From: Ignavibacteriota bacterium
GTDB taxonomy: Bacteria > Bacteroidota > Ignavibacteria > Tepidaquicellales > Tepidaquicellaceae
Length of the DNA stretch: 64,000 bases
Assembly (NCBI GenBank): GCA_016218085.1
Contig: JACREY010000005.1
Coordinates: forward strand, 82,492-146,491
Direction: 5' to 3'
Shown here: piece after piece, positions 1-8,495 of the stretch
Layout of the letters: the number at the start of each line of letters is the position of its first letter
Numbering within the stretch: the first letter of the stretch is position 1
Position numbers and translations under genes: made by a program
Notes under the pieces: model-generated
What the model was told of the DNA's origin: nothing
The model's input: only the letters and a program-made list of their open reading frames with translations
The model's database searches: none

Positions 1-215
1 TTGGATATATAAATTATCACAGATCCGTCTATCTGCTGTGTCCTGATAAATGAAATTTTCCCATTTCCCTCGCCGTACGGATTAGGCGGCGGCGGAGGAG
101 GATTCACAATCACGCTTTCGGTAGAGCCGCCTTTTGAATCACAGGCGGAAATATATGCAAGCGCAAAAATCAAAAATATTCCGAATATATATGTAATGTA
201 TTTTTCCGGCTTCAT
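1..215 (-). CDS. Lipoprotein, 3' part cut by window edge
   Basis: An open frame on the minus strand starts at ATG 215-213 and runs off the left edge after about 71 codons. It begins with a short charged end (MKPEKY), a hydrophobic stretch of about 17 residues, and a lipobox-like YISAC with Cys25, so it is a lipoprotein exported by Sec and lipidated on that Cys. After the Cys comes a Gly/Ser-rich stretch and six consecutive prolines (around residues 40-45), a typical flexible tether. The visible part (GNGKISFIRTQQIDGSV) does not match a family I recognise. It is divergent from the lipoprotein at 424, and the shared 208-bp AT-rich gap should hold both promoters. The signal peptide is clear; function is unknown. 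Confidence 0.7.
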   Translation of the reverse strand, partial: MKPEKYITYIFGIFLIFALAYISACDSKGGSTESVIVNPPPPPPNPYGEGNGKISFIRTQQIDGSVIIYIS

Positions 216-423
216 TCCTGCTTTATTTTTATGGAAAAATATTAAATTTTTGCACTAAAATAAGTTTAAATATTATACTCAAAAATCTGATTTTTGTTTC
301 CCGTATCATTAATAATTAACTGAAAATCATATATTAATAAAATATTGTAATTTTACTCTTCATTTGTTTTCTCTTATAAATTAATTATCTTTATTTGAAT
401 TATCTGAAAAAAGGATAATAATT

Positions 424-1413
424 ATGAAAAAGCAAATTCCCTTATATATAGTAATATTTACATTTCTCACTGCGGTTTTTTATTCCTGCGAAATAAAAGA
501 TAAAACAACATCACCCGAAAACAACGGCTCTACAGGAAAAAGCGGCTGGACTATTCAGTCAAGCGGAATTATAAATACTTTATTTTGCGTATCGTTTGTA
601 AATGCAAATTATGGAATGGCGGCGGGAGAAAACGGCAAGGTTTTAAGAACCACAAACGGAGGAATTAACTGGACAGTTGTTCACGCAGGATTTAGTTACT
701 GGCTAAAGAGTATCAAGTGCATAGACGAAAACATCACGGTTGCCGCGGGAAGCAATGGAACGATAATAAAAACTACTGACGGCGGAAGCACGTGGTTTGA
801 CCAACTTTCAGGCACGACGAACCAGATAAACGGAATTACTTTTGTCGGTCCCGATGTAGGTTATCTGGCGGGATATGCCGGCTCGGTATTTATGACTACA
901 AACGGCGGAGTAAACTGGTACAATGAAATTCAGGTGCAGACTTCGATACACGGTTTATATTTCGTAGATTACGTTTACGGCTTGCTGTGCGGAAGCGGCG
1001 GATTGATTTACAGAACCTGGGACGGCGGGTATAACTGGGTAACCGCTCCAAGCGGTACGGGAGTTGATTTAAACGGAATTGCTTTTATAAATGCTAACAC
1101 AGGTGTCGTGGTCGGCAATGCAGGAACAATAAAAATGTCCATAGACGGCGGGCAGGGCTGGTATAATGCAGGCACAAGCCCTACCACCAATACGCTCTTC
1201 TCAGTATCGATGCCGAATATAAACAGAATCACCGCTGTCGGCGGAAGCGGCTCGATTGTATCTTCCACCGACTGGGGAGGAACCTGGCATTACCAGTACA
1301 CGGATTTCAAAGGAATACTTTATGGAGTCTGTTTTACCGATGCAAATAACGGCGTAGCAGTAGGAGAGTCGGGATTAATTATGACCACCACAAACGGCGG
1401 CGAGAACTGGTAG
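424..1413 (+). CDS. Ycf48-like beta-propeller lipoprotein
   Basis: 329 residues. The N-terminus MKKQIPLYIV followed by a hydrophobic core and VFYSC (Cys22) is a lipoprotein signal peptide. The rest is seven copies of a repeat whose blades end in a TT-N/D-GG-x-x-W signature (TTNGGINW, TTDGGSTW, TTNGGVNW, TWDGGYNW, SIDGGQGW, STDWGGTW, TTNGGENW), which is the BNR/Ycf48 (photosystem II stability factor-like) seven-bladed propeller. The stop codon follows the last Trp directly, so the propeller is complete and there is no T9SS sorting domain. In non-photosynthetic Ignavibacteria such proteins are common on the surface; the Ycf48 name does not imply a photosynthetic role. A hairpin terminator follows at 1441. 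A relative starts at 63759. Confidence 0.85.
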   Translation: MKKQIPLYIVIFTFLTAVFYSCEIKDKTTSPENNGSTGKSGWTIQSSGIINTLFCVSFVNANYGMAAGENGKVLRTTNGGINWTVVHAGFSYWLKSIKCIDENITVAAGSNGTIIKTTDGGSTWFDQLSGTTNQINGITFVGPDVGYLAGYAGSVFMTTNGGVNWYNEIQVQTSIHGLYFVDYVYGLLCGSGGLIYRTWDGGYNWVTAPSGTGVDLNGIAFINANTGVVVGNAGTIKMSIDGGQGWYNAGTSPTTNTLFSVSMPNINRITAVGGSGSIVSSTDWGGTWHYQYTDFKGILYGVCFTDANNGVAVGESGLIMTTTNGGENW

Positions 1414-1440
1414 GGAAAAGAATAAAATTTTTGAACATAA

Positions 1441-1477
1441 AAAAAGCCCCTCGATATACATCGGAGGGCTTTTTTTA
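1441..1477. terminator. Bidirectional terminator between convergent genes
   Basis: A 10-bp stem with one mismatch (AGCCCCTCGA against TCGGAGGGCT, loop TATACA) is flanked by a run of A on the left and T on the right. It lies between the convergent stops at 1413 and 1502 and can serve both genes. Confidence 0.85.
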
Positions 1478-1501
1478 TTACATAGGTATTACATTAGGGG
1501 T

Positions 1502-3211
1502 TTATTTAATTAGAACTAATTTCTTCACATCAGAAAAATCACCTGCGGTAATTTTATAAAAATACATTCCCGACGAAAGATTTTCGCCGCTCCAGTTCAC
1601 TTCATATATTCCTGCACTCATATTCTCACTTATAAGAGAAGCTACTTCTTTTCCGAGCATATCATAAATTTTTAAGGACACAAATCTTGAATCTTTAATC
1701 TGAAATTTTATAATCGTATTCGGATTAAACGGATTCGGGTAATTCTGGTAGAGTTCGAATTTGTCAACTGCGATTCCGTTGTTTATAATGCCTGTCGGGG
1801 TACCGAATGAGCCGTTATAGTTTATATTCTGAACATAAATTCCGCCGACATCATTTCTTGCATCACCGAATGCAATTACAGACATATTATTCTGGTTCAC
1901 TCCCACAACCATTCTGCCCTTGCCGCTTGTATTGCTTCCGGGAGTTAAAATTCCTGTTCCCCACGTGAAAGCTCCGCTTCTGTTTACCTTGAAAGCTTTT
2001 ATTAATCCGCCTCCGCTTGTGATAAGTTCAGTGTAATAAACCATTGCATTTGTATCTCTTGAGTGTGCCCAGAGCGAATTGAATGAATTTCCGTCCATAG
2101 GCTTGAAAATAAATCCGGTAGTGGGCCATAGTTTTGCGCCTGTCGAAGAAAGCTTCTGACCATAAACACCTATCTGTGACTGACTTGAATTTTTTTCCTG
2201 CCAGAATACAAAAGTCTCGCCTGTCGAAGGCATATAACAAGCTGCAGGCATAAATCTTAAATCCGTATTTACATCTGCAACCGCAACTCCGTTTACGGGG
2301 AACTGTATCTGTCCCGATGAATTTTTTCTCTGCACATAGCAGTTGGTTGGTCCGGAAACGTAACTCTGCCAGACGTAAATTGCTCCGTTATTGCCGTCGG
2401 ATATTATCTGCGGCTGGTATGTGCCCTGTGCGCTGCCGAGACTCCATATTGTATCCTGCGGGTTTCCCCAGAGGCGTGTTCCCGCTGATGAAAATTTTTG
2501 TGTGTACGTTTTGTAATTTGCAGGACTGATGAATGAGCCTGTGTAACCCATCCAGTAAAGTATAAAGCTTGCACTGTCAGATTTAACACCAGTCGGGAAA
2601 TTAAATTTTTCTCCTATCGAGGGATTGCCAATTACCATAAGAGGCGTGCTTCCCCAGACTTTTGTTCCTGCCTTGTTAATTTTAACTATACCGATTTTAT
2701 TATTGTACTGCCAGGGGATAACCGCATTGCCGTCCGAAGTGATTATTACTTTCGGATTTGCCTGATAAATGTTTACAGAATCCGTTAATGCAATGCCGTT
2801 TGCGCCCCAGAGAAATTGTCCCGTCGGGCTGATGCGGTATGCATACGGATTAATCGAACTTCCTGCGCGCGTATCCGTGAATGCAAGCACGCAGCAGTTA
2901 GAATCGTCCACGGCTAAATCCCAGTCAACAAGTGATGAGCTTTGCGGATTATTGCTTACCAGCAGTCCGCCTGCTGGAAACTGCTTTTCACCCTGTGCGT
3001 TCAGTCTCTGCAGGTAAACCGCATAACCGCCGGCTCTTGAATCGAACCAGCCGATATAGCATCCGCCGTCGGATGTCATTCCGATTTTCGGAAGAAGCTG
3101 CTCGCCGGTTGTATCGCAAACGACTGTATTCACTGCCGTGTTAGCCGACCATTGTGCAGAAGCATAGCCTGCCAATAAAATGAATATAAATAATAAAAAG
3201 AAATTTTTCAT
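1502..3211 (-). CDS. Secreted protein with T9SS type A sorting domain
   Basis: 569 residues. A Sec signal peptide (MKNFFLLFIF...GYASA, cleavage before Gln20) is followed by about 460 residues rich in repeated WG-x-x-G, DSxxxxY and W-Q motifs, consistent with a beta-propeller-like extracellular repeat domain that I cannot name. The last ~85 residues are a FlgD-like/T9SS type A sorting module: LYQNYPNPFNPNT, then VSLKIYDMLGKEV, then SGMYFYKITAG and a basic end (KKLVLIK). Established knowledge: this C-terminal module targets the protein to the type IX secretion system and is removed at the cell surface. The T9SS machinery itself is not in this window. Substrate unknown. The gene is divergent from the one at 3385. 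Confidence 0.85.
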   Translation of the reverse strand: MKNFFLLFIFILLAGYASAQWSANTAVNTVVCDTTGEQLLPKIGMTSDGGCYIGWFDSRAGGYAVYLQRLNAQGEKQFPAGGLLVSNNPQSSSLVDWDLAVDDSNCCVLAFTDTRAGSSINPYAYRISPTGQFLWGANGIALTDSVNIYQANPKVIITSDGNAVIPWQYNNKIGIVKINKAGTKVWGSTPLMVIGNPSIGEKFNFPTGVKSDSASFILYWMGYTGSFISPANYKTYTQKFSSAGTRLWGNPQDTIWSLGSAQGTYQPQIISDGNNGAIYVWQSYVSGPTNCYVQRKNSSGQIQFPVNGVAVADVNTDLRFMPAACYMPSTGETFVFWQEKNSSQSQIGVYGQKLSSTGAKLWPTTGFIFKPMDGNSFNSLWAHSRDTNAMVYYTELITSGGGLIKAFKVNRSGAFTWGTGILTPGSNTSGKGRMVVGVNQNNMSVIAFGDARNDVGGIYVQNINYNGSFGTPTGIINNGIAVDKFELYQNYPNPFNPNTIIKFQIKDSRFVSLKIYDMLGKEVASLISENMSAGIYEVNWSGENLSSGMYFYKITAGDFSDVKKLVLIK

Positions 3212-3384
3212 TTTTGTGTTTTATAAATTCTGTAATATTTAATGCAAATTAATATTTTGCGAGATATTTAACAAAGAAAAAATTATATCATTCTACCCAT
3301 AATAGAATTGTAACATTTTTATATCTTATATATTTTATATATAGTTATATTTTTTGTAAATACCCAATAAATTTAAGATCATAT

Positions 3385-4863
3385 ATGCTTAATAAATACT
3401 TATTTTCGGTTTTAAAGTCATTCACAGAAGAGGAATGGAAGAAATTTAAAATCCATATAAAATCTCAGGATGCAATTTCGGGAAGGAAATATTTTCCGCT
3501 CGTGAATCTTCTTTCGAAATATTCCCGGGAAATGGATACTCTTGGCAGAATACCTGCGCATAAATTATTCGAAAAAGCTTATAAAACAAAATACGGCAAG
3601 CAGACCTTGCTGAACAGGCAGACGGAACTTCTAAATCACGCAAAGGAATACTTGATTAATATTTCTGTAAGAAAAAACGATGCCAGCAGGAAAAACTCTT
3701 ACTTCAGCGAACTGCTGGGAAGGAGACTTCTTGATTTGTATTCAAGGGATATGGCGGCAACGGAAGAGCTGATAAATGAAAATTTATTCGATTCGGATTT
3801 ATACAGATATATTCAGGAAAATGTTCTTCTGAATGCCTCTTACCACCAGCAGAATAAAGAGAAGAAAGTCGCTCTGGATGTGTATTTCAGGCACAGCAGG
3901 ATTCTGCTTGCCGATATTCTCTGCAGTCTGTACAGAACCGGACAGGAACTGCTCATACAAAAATATGAAAACATTGAGCACGGGGAAAATCCTGTGATAG
4001 GTTTGACAGATTTGGTTAACCCGGATTTATTTTTTAAAGAACTTATAAAAAAGAATGACAGGCAATTTATTATCCCTGCGATAAGGTATTATCTTTTTAA
4101 GTGCATTCAGAATCCCAACGATAAAAAATATTCGGCCAGGGCAATTAAGCTGTTTTATTTAAACGAAAAATATTTCACTGAAGATTTCAGAACGGATATT
4201 TACAGGACACTGATGACATATTACATAATGAAGCTGAACAGTGGTGAGACGGAATATAACAACGAACTGTTCCGGCTTTATAAACGCAAGCTTAGCCAGA
4301 ACCTGGTTTCAGATTTAAGAATGTCGGGCTATCCCGCCAATGTTTTCAGGGAATATATAGTTACCGGACTGAAGGTCAGGCAGTATAAATGGGTGGAAAT
4401 GGTTATCCGCAAATATGCTCCGCTTCTTCCCGAACATCTCAGGGATGATGAAGTGAATCTTGCAACTATAAGGCTTTGCTTCAACCGCAGGGAATTCGGA
4501 AAGGCGCTTGCGCTGATAAACAGGCATAAAACAAAAAACAATCTTCACCATCTTGATTCGATGAGATATAAACTGATGTGCTGTTACGAACTGAAGCGGT
4601 ATGAGGAAGCATATATAGAAGTGGATAAATCAAAACACTATTTAAAATACAACAGGAGCAGAATACCCGAAATACACCGTGAATTTTTCAAAAAATTTCT
4701 TGATAAGGTTTTAAAAATTCTAAACTTCCTTGCAAACCCGTATAAAAAAGACCCGGATATGATTTTGTATGAAATTGAAAATGACGAATCCAACTATATG
4801 ATGAAAGAATGGATAGCTGTGAAAGCCCATGAACTGATTTTGCAGTATCGGAAATTAAAATAA
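3385..4863 (+). CDS. Cytoplasmic helical-repeat (TPR-like) protein of unknown function
   Basis: 492 residues, no signal peptide or membrane segment, very rich in Lys/Arg/Tyr/Leu. It opens with an LxSFTEEEWKKFKIHIKS-type motif (residues about 10-28) followed by helical pairs spaced like TPR repeats (for example ALALINRHK and YKLMCCYELKRYEEAYIEV around residues 380-415). Proteins of this shape, starting with an 'EEWKKF' helix, recur in Bacteroidetes/Chlorobi genomes as uncharacterised proteins; I place it there by resemblance only. It stands alone between a divergent T9SS gene and a convergent transporter, and ends in a strong terminator. A scaffold or protein-interaction role is a guess. Confidence 0.75.
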   Translation: MLNKYLFSVLKSFTEEEWKKFKIHIKSQDAISGRKYFPLVNLLSKYSREMDTLGRIPAHKLFEKAYKTKYGKQTLLNRQTELLNHAKEYLINISVRKNDASRKNSYFSELLGRRLLDLYSRDMAATEELINENLFDSDLYRYIQENVLLNASYHQQNKEKKVALDVYFRHSRILLADILCSLYRTGQELLIQKYENIEHGENPVIGLTDLVNPDLFFKELIKKNDRQFIIPAIRYYLFKCIQNPNDKKYSARAIKLFYLNEKYFTEDFRTDIYRTLMTYYIMKLNSGETEYNNELFRLYKRKLSQNLVSDLRMSGYPANVFREYIVTGLKVRQYKWVEMVIRKYAPLLPEHLRDDEVNLATIRLCFNRREFGKALALINRHKTKNNLHHLDSMRYKLMCCYELKRYEEAYIEVDKSKHYLKYNRSRIPEIHREFFKKFLDKVLKILNFLANPYKKDPDMILYEIENDESNYMMKEWIAVKAHELILQYRKLK

Positions 4864-4896
4864 AACAGGTGAATCCGTTTTACGGATTCACCTGTT
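4864..4896. terminator. Bidirectional terminator, 14-bp perfect stem
   Basis: AACAGGTGAATCCG and CGGATTCACCTGTT pair perfectly around a 5-nt loop, directly at the stop codon of the 3385 gene. T-rich tails lie on both sides. It separates this gene from the convergent OPT transporter ending at 4907. Confidence 0.9.
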
Positions 4897-4906
4897 AATA
4901 TTTTTT

Positions 4907-6970
4907 CTACTCTTCTTTCTTTTTAAGAGGAACCATTATAAGGAATAAACCTATAACAAAAATTGCTATCAGGCTTCCTATAAAAGATGGCTGCTCGAAC
5001 ATGTGGAAAATCTTGATATCGGCAAATGCAAGTCCGGCAAAAAGCAGGCCTATCAGCGCTTCTCCTGCAATCAGTCCCGAAGAGAGCAGGATTCCTATGT
5101 TTGATATTTTTTCCTTCTGCTTTTCATCATACTTTCTTTTTTCAATCACCTTGTCAATAATTCCTTTCATCAGTCCTCCTATAAAAATCGCAAATGATGT
5201 GTCTATAGGCAGATACATTCCCACGCTTATCAGCATCGGGCTTTTCACTTGCATCATTATCAGTGCCGCACCCATAAACATTCCAATTATAATAAGAATC
5301 AGTTCCGTTTTTCCTTCCACTATGCCTCGCGCCATTATAGCCATCAGGCTTGCCTGGGGAGCGGGAAGTTTTTCCCCTCCGAACCCGGCATTTGTTCCCA
5401 GAATGTCATTCTGAGCTTCGGGAGGCATTGCTTTCACTTCGTCTAGCGTGAATGTTTTTCCCGTGAGCTCGGGATTCTTTCCTTTATATGTTACTGTTGC
5501 AGTGTTATTGCTTTTTAATTTATCGATTTCATTTCCGGTTGACTGCTTTATGTCTCCAAGGTGAAGCAGCGAAAGAATGAAGAACATTATTATGGATGCC
5601 GAAACAACTCCGAATATGTCTCCGACCTGCATTTTCCAGGGAGTGCAGCCGAGTATATGTCCTGCCTTTAAATCCTGCATCATTTCTCCTGCAACAGAAA
5701 CCGATACGCAGGTAAATGCAGCAACTCCAAGAACCGCTGCAATGCCCGCCGTTCCTGTCATTCCAAGCGCAATCATCAGGAATGCAACCACTATCAGCAC
5801 AGAAACCGTAAGTCCGCTCGTGGGATTATTGCTTACTCCGATTATTCCCACAAGGTATCCTGACACTGCGGCGAAAACGAAACCGAGAAATATCATTACA
5901 ACAGTTGCGACTGCTGCAGGGAATGCAGAGCCCGTGAAATAATTAAAAATGAAAAACATCACAACCGCAATTCCGGATAACACAGGTAAAACTACTTTCA
6001 TATTCAGGTCTTTGTCTGTTCTTTCAAGCACTACCCCGCCGCCTGCTGTTTTCTTTATGTTTGCAAAAGAGCGGGAAATTCCCTCGAAAAGGCTCTTACG
6101 CATTTTATATAATGTGTAAAATGCACCGACAAGCATGCCGCCAATGGCAATATATCGCACATATGCTTTCCACACTCTTGTAATTTCAACTGCCCAGTCT
6201 GAAACGCCTGCCGGATTATTGTAATTCAGAAAATATGCAATTGCCGGTGCAAGAAGTCCCCAGGCAAGCAATCCGCCGCTGAAGTTGATAGCGCCTAGTT
6301 TCGGACCGATTATGTATCCGACACCGAAGTATGCGGGTGCCATTCCCGGCGAGCGCAAAAGCAGGCTTCCTTTTGTGAATGAAACAATTTTCTGCCAGCT
6401 TGCTGCAATGAATTTAAATTCGACGAGTGCGGTGAAAAGTGCTCCCAGTCCCATACCCGATAATAAAAATTTCGAGCCTCCTGTTCCTTTCTGTCCTGAT
6501 TTATGAATTTCGGCCGCGGCAATCGATTCCGGGAAGGGAAGTTCCGCATCTTCCACTAATACTCTGCGCAGAAGCGTAACGAACATAATTCCGAGAACTC
6601 CGGCAACCGATAAAATAATTGTCGAGATAATGTAATGGGAAGTTGAATAAAACGGGTCCCATATTGAAGAAATGAAAAATGCAGGAAGAACAAAGATTGC
6701 TCCTGATGCAATATTTCCGCCGATAGAGCCGACTGTTCTGGCGGTATTTTCTTCAAGGATTGTTCCTTTAAGGGCTTTCAGCACTGCCATTGCTATGACG
6801 GCAGTTGTATAAGTTGCGGCAATTGTCATTCCTGCTTTCAGGCCAAGGTATGCATTTGCGGCTCCCATAAGCATTGCCATCAGTGCGCCGAGAAAAACCG
6901 CGCGGAAGGAAAATTCCTTCATCTCCGCTGAAGCAGATACAAACGGTACAAAATTTTTAGTTTCAGACAT
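4907..6970 (-). CDS. OPT-family oligopeptide transporter
   Basis: 687 residues, almost wholly hydrophobic with roughly 14-16 membrane segments. The N-terminal block (FRAVFLGALMAMLMGAANAYLGLKAG and EENTARTVGSIGG) is characteristic of the prokaryotic OPT (oligopeptide transporter) family, inner-membrane proton-coupled importers of oligopeptides or metal-chelate ligands. A hydrophilic insert of about 60 residues (around 470-530) interrupts the helices, as usual in this subfamily. The C-terminus is a short basic tail (VPLKKKEE). The gene is followed, in the same direction, by nothing before the terminator, and a lipoprotein gene lies 27 bp upstream, so the two may be co-transcribed. Substrate cannot be told from sequence. 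Confidence 0.9.
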   Translation of the reverse strand: MSETKNFVPFVSASAEMKEFSFRAVFLGALMAMLMGAANAYLGLKAGMTIAATYTTAVIAMAVLKALKGTILEENTARTVGSIGGNIASGAIFVLPAFFISSIWDPFYSTSHYIISTIILSVAGVLGIMFVTLLRRVLVEDAELPFPESIAAAEIHKSGQKGTGGSKFLLSGMGLGALFTALVEFKFIAASWQKIVSFTKGSLLLRSPGMAPAYFGVGYIIGPKLGAINFSGGLLAWGLLAPAIAYFLNYNNPAGVSDWAVEITRVWKAYVRYIAIGGMLVGAFYTLYKMRKSLFEGISRSFANIKKTAGGGVVLERTDKDLNMKVVLPVLSGIAVVMFFIFNYFTGSAFPAAVATVVMIFLGFVFAAVSGYLVGIIGVSNNPTSGLTVSVLIVVAFLMIALGMTGTAGIAAVLGVAAFTCVSVSVAGEMMQDLKAGHILGCTPWKMQVGDIFGVVSASIIMFFILSLLHLGDIKQSTGNEIDKLKSNNTATVTYKGKNPELTGKTFTLDEVKAMPPEAQNDILGTNAGFGGEKLPAPQASLMAIMARGIVEGKTELILIIIGMFMGAALIMMQVKSPMLISVGMYLPIDTSFAIFIGGLMKGIIDKVIEKRKYDEKQKEKISNIGILLSSGLIAGEALIGLLFAGLAFADIKIFHMFEQPSFIGSLIAIFVIGLFLIMVPLKKKEE

Positions 6971-6997
6971 AAATTATATTAAATTTAAAAAATACTT

Positions 6998-7441
6998 TTA
7001 TCTTGTTTTCCAGATTACTTTTCCGTCGAGGCAGGTCAGCTCTATTATTTCAGGTAATCCGAAGTTATCATCTTTTATTCCGAATAATGAATAGTTGTCA
7101 TAATTCGGTCCGAATATTACGGTTGCACTTTCTCCGGTCTTTATCATCGATGTCTGGGGCTTTCCTTCCCAGTCTTCGGTTATGCAGAACAGGCCTTCCA
7201 GCTGGTGTTCGTATTTATCGTTAAGTTTAATTTTGCATCTGCCCAGGTCCCGCTCTCCTGTGTTTATGAACCTTAGGGAAAATCCGGCTTTTCCTCCTGA
7301 TGTGCTTTCACCGGAAATTTCCAGTTTCACCTTTACGCTGTCAGGGTTTGAGTATACTGCAATTTCCCTGTACTTTTCAGCACACGAAGAAAAAATCAAA
7401 ACAAGAGCAATAATTAAATATTTCAAATATTTCTTCTTCAT
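6998..7441 (-). CDS. Small lipoprotein
   Basis: 147 residues from the ATG at 7441; an in-frame upstream Met (7468) would add nine residues without signal-peptide character, so the downstream start is preferred. MKKKYLKYL, a hydrophobic core and FSSC (Cys20) form a lipoprotein signal. The mature part reads as a single beta-rich domain (KVKLEISGES, FSLRFINTGERDLGRCKIKLND, ATVIFGP), similar in feel to immunoglobulin-like/CARDB domains, but I do not recognise a named family. It lies just upstream of the OPT transporter on the same strand with 27 bp between, so it may be an accessory of that transporter; this is inference from proximity only. Confidence 0.7.
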   Translation of the reverse strand: MKKKYLKYLIIALVLIFSSCAEKYREIAVYSNPDSVKVKLEISGESTSGGKAGFSLRFINTGERDLGRCKIKLNDKYEHQLEGLFCITEDWEGKPQTSMIKTGESATVIFGPNYDNYSLFGIKDDNFGLPEIIELTCLDGKVIWKTR

Positions 7442-7519
7442 TTGTATTTGACTTGTAATTAAAATCACTGTTCCGAATTTTTATATACTTAAATTATAAA
7501 TTTTTTCGGACTTAAATAA

Positions 7520-8227
7520 GTGCATAATAAGGAATATAAATACGAATATAAGCTTAAGGAAAAATCTTCCGAATTTATCAGCCATCTTAGCGGGAAAAAT
7601 ATTCTTGCCGATATAATCAGCGGCTCGGTGCGTGAATATTCCGTGAAACTTAAAGCCATCGATATCGGAGTCATCAATCTTTATTACAGTCCGAATCAGG
7701 ATGCTTATAAAATCACATTGCAGGAAATTCCCGATGAGGGGGATAAACTGATTATTCAGAACTGCTGGAACGAGCTTCACGGAATTAAAGAAGAAATAAT
7801 TTACAAGGATAAGGGAATAGAAATAGATGTTGACGGCTCTTACAGGAAAGGCGTCACTTCTTACGGGGCGGTAATAAGAAAGAACGGAAAAATTATTTCG
7901 GAGTTATCAGGAATAGTGGAAGCCCCGCTGGTAAAGGGTTCCCACCAGATTGCAGGTGAAATCAAAGCCGTAACGGAGTCAATAAACTGGTGCAATGAAA
8001 ACGGAGTGAAAGAAGTGACAATTTATTATGATTATAAAGGACTTGAAAAATGGGCAAGCGGAAAATGGAAAACCAAAAAAGCCGTATCGCAGGAATATTA
8101 CGGGTTTATGAAAAACAACAGCCTGAAAATTCACTGGGTTAAAATAGAAAGCCATACCGGAAAGAAGTGGAACGAATATGCGGACAGGCTTGCCGCAAAA
8201 GCGGCAGATGGGCACAAGCAGAACTAA
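7520..8227 (+). CDS. rnhA: Ribonuclease HI with an extra N-terminal domain
   Basis: 235 residues. Residues about 98-230 are a type I RNase H domain with all active-site residues visible: Asp105 (DVDGSYR), Glu147 (AGEIKAV), Asp171 (IYYDYKGL), His212 (ESHTGKKWN) and Asp222 (YADRLA). It should cut the RNA strand of RNA-DNA hybrids in the cytoplasm using two metal ions. The first ~95 residues form a separate basic-acidic domain (FISHLSGKNILADIISG...) that is not the classic hybrid-binding domain I know; its role is unknown. The start ATG at 7520 is the first in frame. It is divergent from the lipoprotein at 7441 (gap 78 bp). The small HMA gene follows after 55 bp. Confidence 0.85.
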   Translation: MHNKEYKYEYKLKEKSSEFISHLSGKNILADIISGSVREYSVKLKAIDIGVINLYYSPNQDAYKITLQEIPDEGDKLIIQNCWNELHGIKEEIIYKDKGIEIDVDGSYRKGVTSYGAVIRKNGKIISELSGIVEAPLVKGSHQIAGEIKAVTESINWCNENGVKEVTIYYDYKGLEKWASGKWKTKKAVSQEYYGFMKNNSLKIHWVKIESHTGKKWNEYADRLAAKAADGHKQN

Positions 8228-8282
8228 TGTAAAAAGTTATTTGTTTCATATGAAAAAAATGAACAATTATTTTACAAATAAT

Positions 8283-8495
8283 ATGAGTACGCTAAAATTT
8301 AAAACCAATATAAAGTGCAACAACTGCGTTGCAAAAGTTTCACAGTATCTTGATGAAAGCTATAAGATAAAAGAATGGAGCGTTGACCTTGAAGATCCCG
8401 ACAGGGTTCTTACCGTTACCGGGGAAGAAATATCGGGAGAGTATATAAAAGAAACTGTAATGAAAGCCGGCTATAAGGCCGAAGAAATTATTTAA
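8283..8495 (+). CDS. Heavy-metal-associated (HMA) domain protein
   Basis: 70 residues. The frame is open further upstream (from 8178) but the upstream part overlaps rnhA; MSTLKFKTNI at 8283 starts exactly at the first strand of a ferredoxin-like HMA fold. The metal-binding pair is Cys12-x-x-Cys15 (KCNNCVAKV), followed by helix (SQYLDESYKI), strand (WSVDLEDPDRVLTVTG) and the C-terminal helix (IKETVMKAGYKAEEI). It resembles free-standing copper chaperones (CopZ/Atx1) and could move a soft metal in the cytosol, though in CopZ the motif usually has the form MxCxxC and here it is IKCNNC. No P-type ATPase lies nearby. It overlaps the convergent PAP2 gene by 4 bp. Confidence 0.7.
   Translation: MSTLKFKTNIKCNNCVAKVSQYLDESYKIKEWSVDLEDPDRVLTVTGEEISGEYIKETVMKAGYKAEEII

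Noticed and set aside
424..1413. Photosystem II assembly factor
   Set aside because: The fold is Ycf48-like, but nothing else in the window is photosynthetic, and such propellers are common surface proteins in this lineage.
5001..5414. 137-residue open frame opposite the OPT gene
   Set aside because: It is antisense to an intact transporter with clear family motifs; base periodicity explains it.
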